From NCBI GenBank assembly GCA_014338185.1, contig QUBV01000013.1:23315-87314 (forward strand): DNA of 64,000 nt, written 5' to 3'. Shown one piece after another: positions 60,789 through 64,000 of this stretch. The stretch's first letter is position 1. Every line of letters starts with the position of its first letter. The DNA is from Lysobacterales bacterium (lineage in GTDB: Bacteria; Pseudomonadota; Gammaproteobacteria; Xanthomonadales; Rhodanobacteraceae). The notes beneath the pieces were generated by a model. It ran no database searches, was not told the origin of the DNA, and was given only the letters and a program-made list of their open reading frames with translations. The translations under genes and the position numbers were made by a program.

Positions 60789-63515
60789 ATGACACCCATA
60801 TCCGACCGTGTGGACGGCCGCGTCGTGCTTGCGCCATGGCGCTGGCTCGGCGGCATCGCCTGCAGTGTGCTCGTGCTGTACGTGGGCATGCTGGTTTCAC
60901 CCGCATCGGCGATCCAGCCGATCGTGCCCGAACAGCACGCCGCCTCGAGCCGCCTGCAGCAACCGATCATTGCGCAAGACATTGAGGTCCAGCCTGCACT
61001 CGACATCACCACCGGCTTTGCCGCCGCCACCGCGCGGTATCCGCAGTTGGCCGACTTCCGCAGCCGCTACGGCGGTGAATGGGAGATCCGCTGGGACCGC
61101 CGCAACGACCTGCCCCACCTGATCCAGGGCAGCGGCGTGGCGCTGGTCCCCGGGCGCGGCAATTCGCTCACGCTGGCCCGCCTGGGCCTGCAGCCTGACC
61201 ATCAGGTCGACCTCGCCACCGTGGAGACGCGCCTGCGCGACTTCATCGCCGCCAACTCCAACCTGCTTGGCGTCAAGGGCATGGACCTGCGCCTGGATCC
61301 AGGCCGCAGCATCGCCTACGGCAAGGGCAACACGCACTGGTTCGTCGAATTCGAGCAGTTCCACGAAGGCGTGCGCGTGGAAGGCGCCAACGTGTACTTC
61401 CGCATCGCGGCCGGCAACATCGTCCAGTTCGGCAGCAACCGCATCGCACCGGTGCGCATCGGCACCCACCCGGTTTCCGGGCGTGATGCCGCGCTGGCGC
61501 TGGCCTTGGCCGACATCCCGTTCATGCCGGGCACGCGCGTGAGCGAACTGGTCGAGCCCGGCGAGCTGTTGCTGCTGCCGGTGGCTCCGGAGGGCGACAG
61601 CGGCGCGGCCGACTTCAGCGGCAGCAGCGGCCACGGCTACAGCCACAGGCTGGTATGGCGTTTCGTGCTGCGCGTGCATGACGACGAGGCCACCTACCAG
61701 GTGCTGCTCGACGCCCACACCAACCGCGTCATCGACGTGCAGAACATCAACGCCTACGTCGATGCCACCATCACCGGCGGCATCTACCCGACCACCAACA
61801 CCGATCCCGAAGTCGTGGTGCCAATGCCCTACCTCGCGGTGACCAACGGCGGCGCCAAGGTCACCGACGCGCTGGGCATCTATGACTACAGCGGCGGCAC
61901 CGCCACCACCACGCTCAACGGCCAATACTTCCGCATGAGCGACGGCTGCGGCTCGATCTCGCTGTCCAATTCCAGCGACGGCAATCTCGCCTTGGGCACC
62001 AGCGGCGGCACCGACTGCGTGACACCGGGCGTGGGCGGCGCGGGCAACACTCATTCCTCGCGCAGCGGCTTCTACCACCTCACCAACATCAACCGCAAGG
62101 CGATCACGTTCCTGCCTGGCAATTCGTGGCTCAACAGCAAGGTCACGGCCAACATGAACATCAACGACGTGTGCAACGCCTACTGGAACGGTTCCAGCCT
62201 CAACTTCTTCAAGTCCGGCACCTACGGCAGCACCTTCTGCTCCAACACCGGCGAAATCGCCGCCGTATTCCTCCACGAATGGGGCCATGGCATGGACACC
62301 AATTCGGGCGGCTCGGCCTCGGACATGGGCAGCGGCGAAGCGGTGGGCGACACCTTCGCGTTCCTCGAAACCAAGGATTCGTGCATCGGCGCCAACTTCA
62401 CGCCCGGCAACATCTGCCACAACTGCACCACCTGCACCGGCGTGCGCGACGTCAAGGATTTCGGCCTCGGCGGCACGCGCCCGATCGCCAAGCCGTCGAA
62501 CGTAATCGCAGCCGGCGGCATCAAGTGCGACGACTACGTGGGCCTGGGCGGCACCTCGTGTCCCTACACCACCAACAGCGGCCAGGTGTATCGCGGCCCC
62601 ATGGGTTACGAAGGCCATTGCGAAAGCATCATCGCCAGCTCCGCCAACTGGGACCTCACCCAGATGCTGGTCGACCGGTGGGGCGCCTCGCAGGGCTGGC
62701 AGGAAATGGACCGCATCTGGTACGGCAGCCTCACGCCGAGCAAGAGCGCGTACCGCGTCTCAGCGGGCGGCACCTGCAATCCGAACGCGACGGTCGATGG
62801 TTGCGGCAGCAGCAACTGGTACACGGTGTTCCTCGCGGCGGACGACGACAATGGCAACATCACCGATGGCACGCCCAACGCGTGCCGGATCTGGGACGCG
62901 TTCAATGCCCACGGCATCGCCTGCGGCGCGCGTCCGGTGTGCAGCAACGATGCTCCCGACTTCACGCTCGACATCGCGCCGGCAACCCGCAGCGTGTGCG
63001 CGATGCCCAGCGCGAGCGCGCCCTACACGGTCGATGTCGGCCAGCAGATGGGCTTCTCCAATCCGGTCACGCTGAGCGCGAGCGGCCTGCCCAGCGGCGT
63101 CAGCGCCGCGTTCAGCCCCACCACCGTCACTCCCGGCAACAGCTCCACCATGACGGTCAACGTGAACGGCGCCGCGGCCGGTACGCTCACGCTCACGGTC
63201 AACGGCAGTGCCAGCGGCAGCGCGGGTCACAGCGTCACCAGCGAGCTCGTGATCGCGACCGCGCAGCCTGGCGCGCCCGCACCCGCGGCGCCCGCCGACG
63301 GCGCCACCGGCACGCCACGCAGCCCGACCTTCAGCTGGGCCAGTGATCCGGCGGCCGAGGGTTACACGATCGAGGTCGCCAGCGACAGCGCCTCAACAGC
63401 TGGATGCCGTCGACGCCGCTCGCGCCGCTCACGACCTACTACTGGCGCGTGCGCGCCAACAGCGTGTGCGGCAACAGCGCCTACTCGGCCACCTTCAGCT
63501 TCACCACCGGCGTGA
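60789..63515 (+). CDS. Secreted M36/M4-like zinc metalloprotease, frame broken near 63390
   Basis: The ATG at 60789 opens a protein with a signal-anchor/signal peptide (WLGGIACSVLVLYVGMLVSPASA), a propeptide region (residues 60-300, with FVEFEQFHEGVRVEGANVY of the fungalysin/PepSY-like type), and a catalytic domain with the zinc motif FLHEWGHGMDTNSG near residue 495. The third ligand is in SGEAVGDTFAF about 20 residues later. Cys-rich loops follow, then an Ig-like domain (VTLSASGLPSGVSAAFSP) and an FN3-like domain (RSPTFSWASDPAAEGYTIEV). Around 63390 the frame stops making sense (Arg-rich run to a stop at 63515) while another frame continues the FN3 domain. Secreted protease; substrate unknown. 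Confidence 0.82.
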   Translation: MTPISDRVDGRVVLAPWRWLGGIACSVLVLYVGMLVSPASAIQPIVPEQHAASSRLQQPIIAQDIEVQPALDITTGFAAATARYPQLADFRSRYGGEWEIRWDRRNDLPHLIQGSGVALVPGRGNSLTLARLGLQPDHQVDLATVETRLRDFIAANSNLLGVKGMDLRLDPGRSIAYGKGNTHWFVEFEQFHEGVRVEGANVYFRIAAGNIVQFGSNRIAPVRIGTHPVSGRDAALALALADIPFMPGTRVSELVEPGELLLLPVAPEGDSGAADFSGSSGHGYSHRLVWRFVLRVHDDEATYQVLLDAHTNRVIDVQNINAYVDATITGGIYPTTNTDPEVVVPMPYLAVTNGGAKVTDALGIYDYSGGTATTTLNGQYFRMSDGCGSISLSNSSDGNLALGTSGGTDCVTPGVGGAGNTHSSRSGFYHLTNINRKAITFLPGNSWLNSKVTANMNINDVCNAYWNGSSLNFFKSGTYGSTFCSNTGEIAAVFLHEWGHGMDTNSGGSASDMGSGEAVGDTFAFLETKDSCIGANFTPGNICHNCTTCTGVRDVKDFGLGGTRPIAKPSNVIAAGGIKCDDYVGLGGTSCPYTTNSGQVYRGPMGYEGHCESIIASSANWDLTQMLVDRWGASQGWQEMDRIWYGSLTPSKSAYRVSAGGTCNPNATVDGCGSSNWYTVFLAADDDNGNITDGTPNACRIWDAFNAHGIACGARPVCSNDAPDFTLDIAPATRSVCAMPSASAPYTVDVGQQMGFSNPVTLSASGLPSGVSAAFSPTTVTPGNSSTMTVNVNGAAAGTLTLTVNGSASGSAGHSVTSELVIATAQPGAPAPAAPADGATGTPRSPTFSWASDPAAEGYTIEVASDSASTAGCRRRRSRRSRPTTGACAPTACAATAPTRPPSASPPA

Positions 63516-64000
63516 CCTTCCCCGAGCCGTACTGCCCGGTCACCTTCCCGAACAACGTCGAGCCGATCACCAAGGTGATCTTCACCGGCATCAACAACGC
63601 CAGTTCGGCCGTGCTCAACGGCAGCCCGGCGCTGGAGGACTTCCTCGGCGTGGCCGGTGGCCTGGTGCAGGCCGGCCAGAGCTATCCGATCGCGGTGGAA
63701 GGCAATACCGACGGCGCTTGGACCAACGTCGTCAACGCCTTCATCGACTGGAACCGCGACGGCAGCTTCGGCAGCGGTGAGGCCTACCCGATCGGCAACA
63801 TCACCAACTCGACCGGCCTGGACGGCCAGCAGGCGACCAACACGATCGCGGTGCCGGCCGGCGTCACGCCCGGTCCGGTGCGCATGCGCGTGCTCAAGCG
63901 CTACAGCTCGGCGGCGACGGCCTGCAACAGCACCGGCTATGGCCAGGGCGAGGACTACACGCTCATCGTGCAGGGCAGCGCAAGCTACACGGTCGGTGGT
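63392..64000 (+). pseudogene. Continuation of the metalloprotease in the -1 frame, runs off right edge
   Basis: From 63392 the sequence reads WMPSTPLAPLTTYYWRVRAN, the second half of the FN3-like domain, then TFPEPYCPVTF and a GEVED-type domain (AFIDWNRDGSFGSGEAYPI, VRMRVLKRYSSAATACNSTG, GQGEDYTLIV) without a stop to the window end. The first half of the FN3 domain lies in the other frame just upstream, and about 10 residues between them appear to be missing. So a single ancestral gene is split by a deletion or sequencing error. The C-terminus is outside the window. Confidence 0.75.

Overview
The window is high-GC DNA (coding regions look close to 70% G+C) from a gammaproteobacterium, most likely a member of the Xanthomonadales/Lysobacterales, possibly Rhodanobacteraceae; the genus cannot be fixed from sequence reading alone. 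Supporting this are the short FeoA/FeoB with a Cys-rich partner, the EfpL-type EF-P paralogue, mtnB-mtnD-mtnC methionine salvage, a fused branched-chain 2-oxoacid dehydrogenase E1, and several secreted proteins ending in a D-x-I-F-x-x-G-F-(E/D) tail. Most of the window is ordinary chromosome, with many ATGA/GTGA stop-start overlaps that indicate translational coupling.

Layout. 0-6 kb: histidine degradation (hutU partial, hutG), a secreted propeller-like protein with a decayed paralogue beside it, and the feoAB iron operon. 6-14 kb: acyl-CoA catabolism (a methylglutaconyl-CoA hydratase-like protein, biotin-dependent carboxylase alpha subunit, HMG-CoA lyase, a short-chain 3-hydroxyacyl-CoA dehydrogenase) interrupted by a TPR-sulfotransferase and a cyanophycinase-like protein that has lost its catalytic serine. 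14-20 kb: EfpL, an exact 100-bp tandem repeat, two amino-acid permeases and rmuC. 20-26.5 kb: methionine salvage with an embedded PH-domain gene, a membrane-anchored C13 peptidase, two glycosyltransferases and tRNA-Arg(CCT). 26.7-30.9 kb: an ALDH7 dehydrogenase, pyrD and murB.

30.9-36.7 kb is an accessory island. It lies between two 22-bp direct repeats, the first being the 3' end of murB and the second a detached copy 5.8 kb away. It holds IS remnants, an XRE regulator with a candidate operator, a 5'-truncated Rhs protein with a toxin-like C-terminus and an adjacent AT-rich probable immunity gene, and a secreted plant-type leucine-rich-repeat protein. No integrase is visible.

36.8-48 kb: a DUF1800/DUF1501 pair, an adenylate cyclase-FHA protein, orphan BCKDH E1, a secreted protein with an IPTL-like sorting tail, a pilin-like coiled-coil protein, glutaryl-CoA dehydrogenase and a polysaccharide deacetylase. 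48-60.5 kb: housekeeping genes (rpsF-rpsR-rplI, dnaB, alr-radA, an IscA/ErpA-type gene, asnS, carbonic anhydrase). The right end is a secreted M36/M4-like metalloprotease whose reading frame breaks in an FN3-like domain and then runs off the window.

The strongest candidates for new biology are the shared C-terminal IFxxGFE tail, the murB island with its orphan Rhs toxin/immunity pair and LRR protein, the catalytically degenerate cyanophycinase homologue, the pilin-like head on a coiled-coil anchor, and the mtnB gene that seems to lack any ATG/GTG/TTG start.
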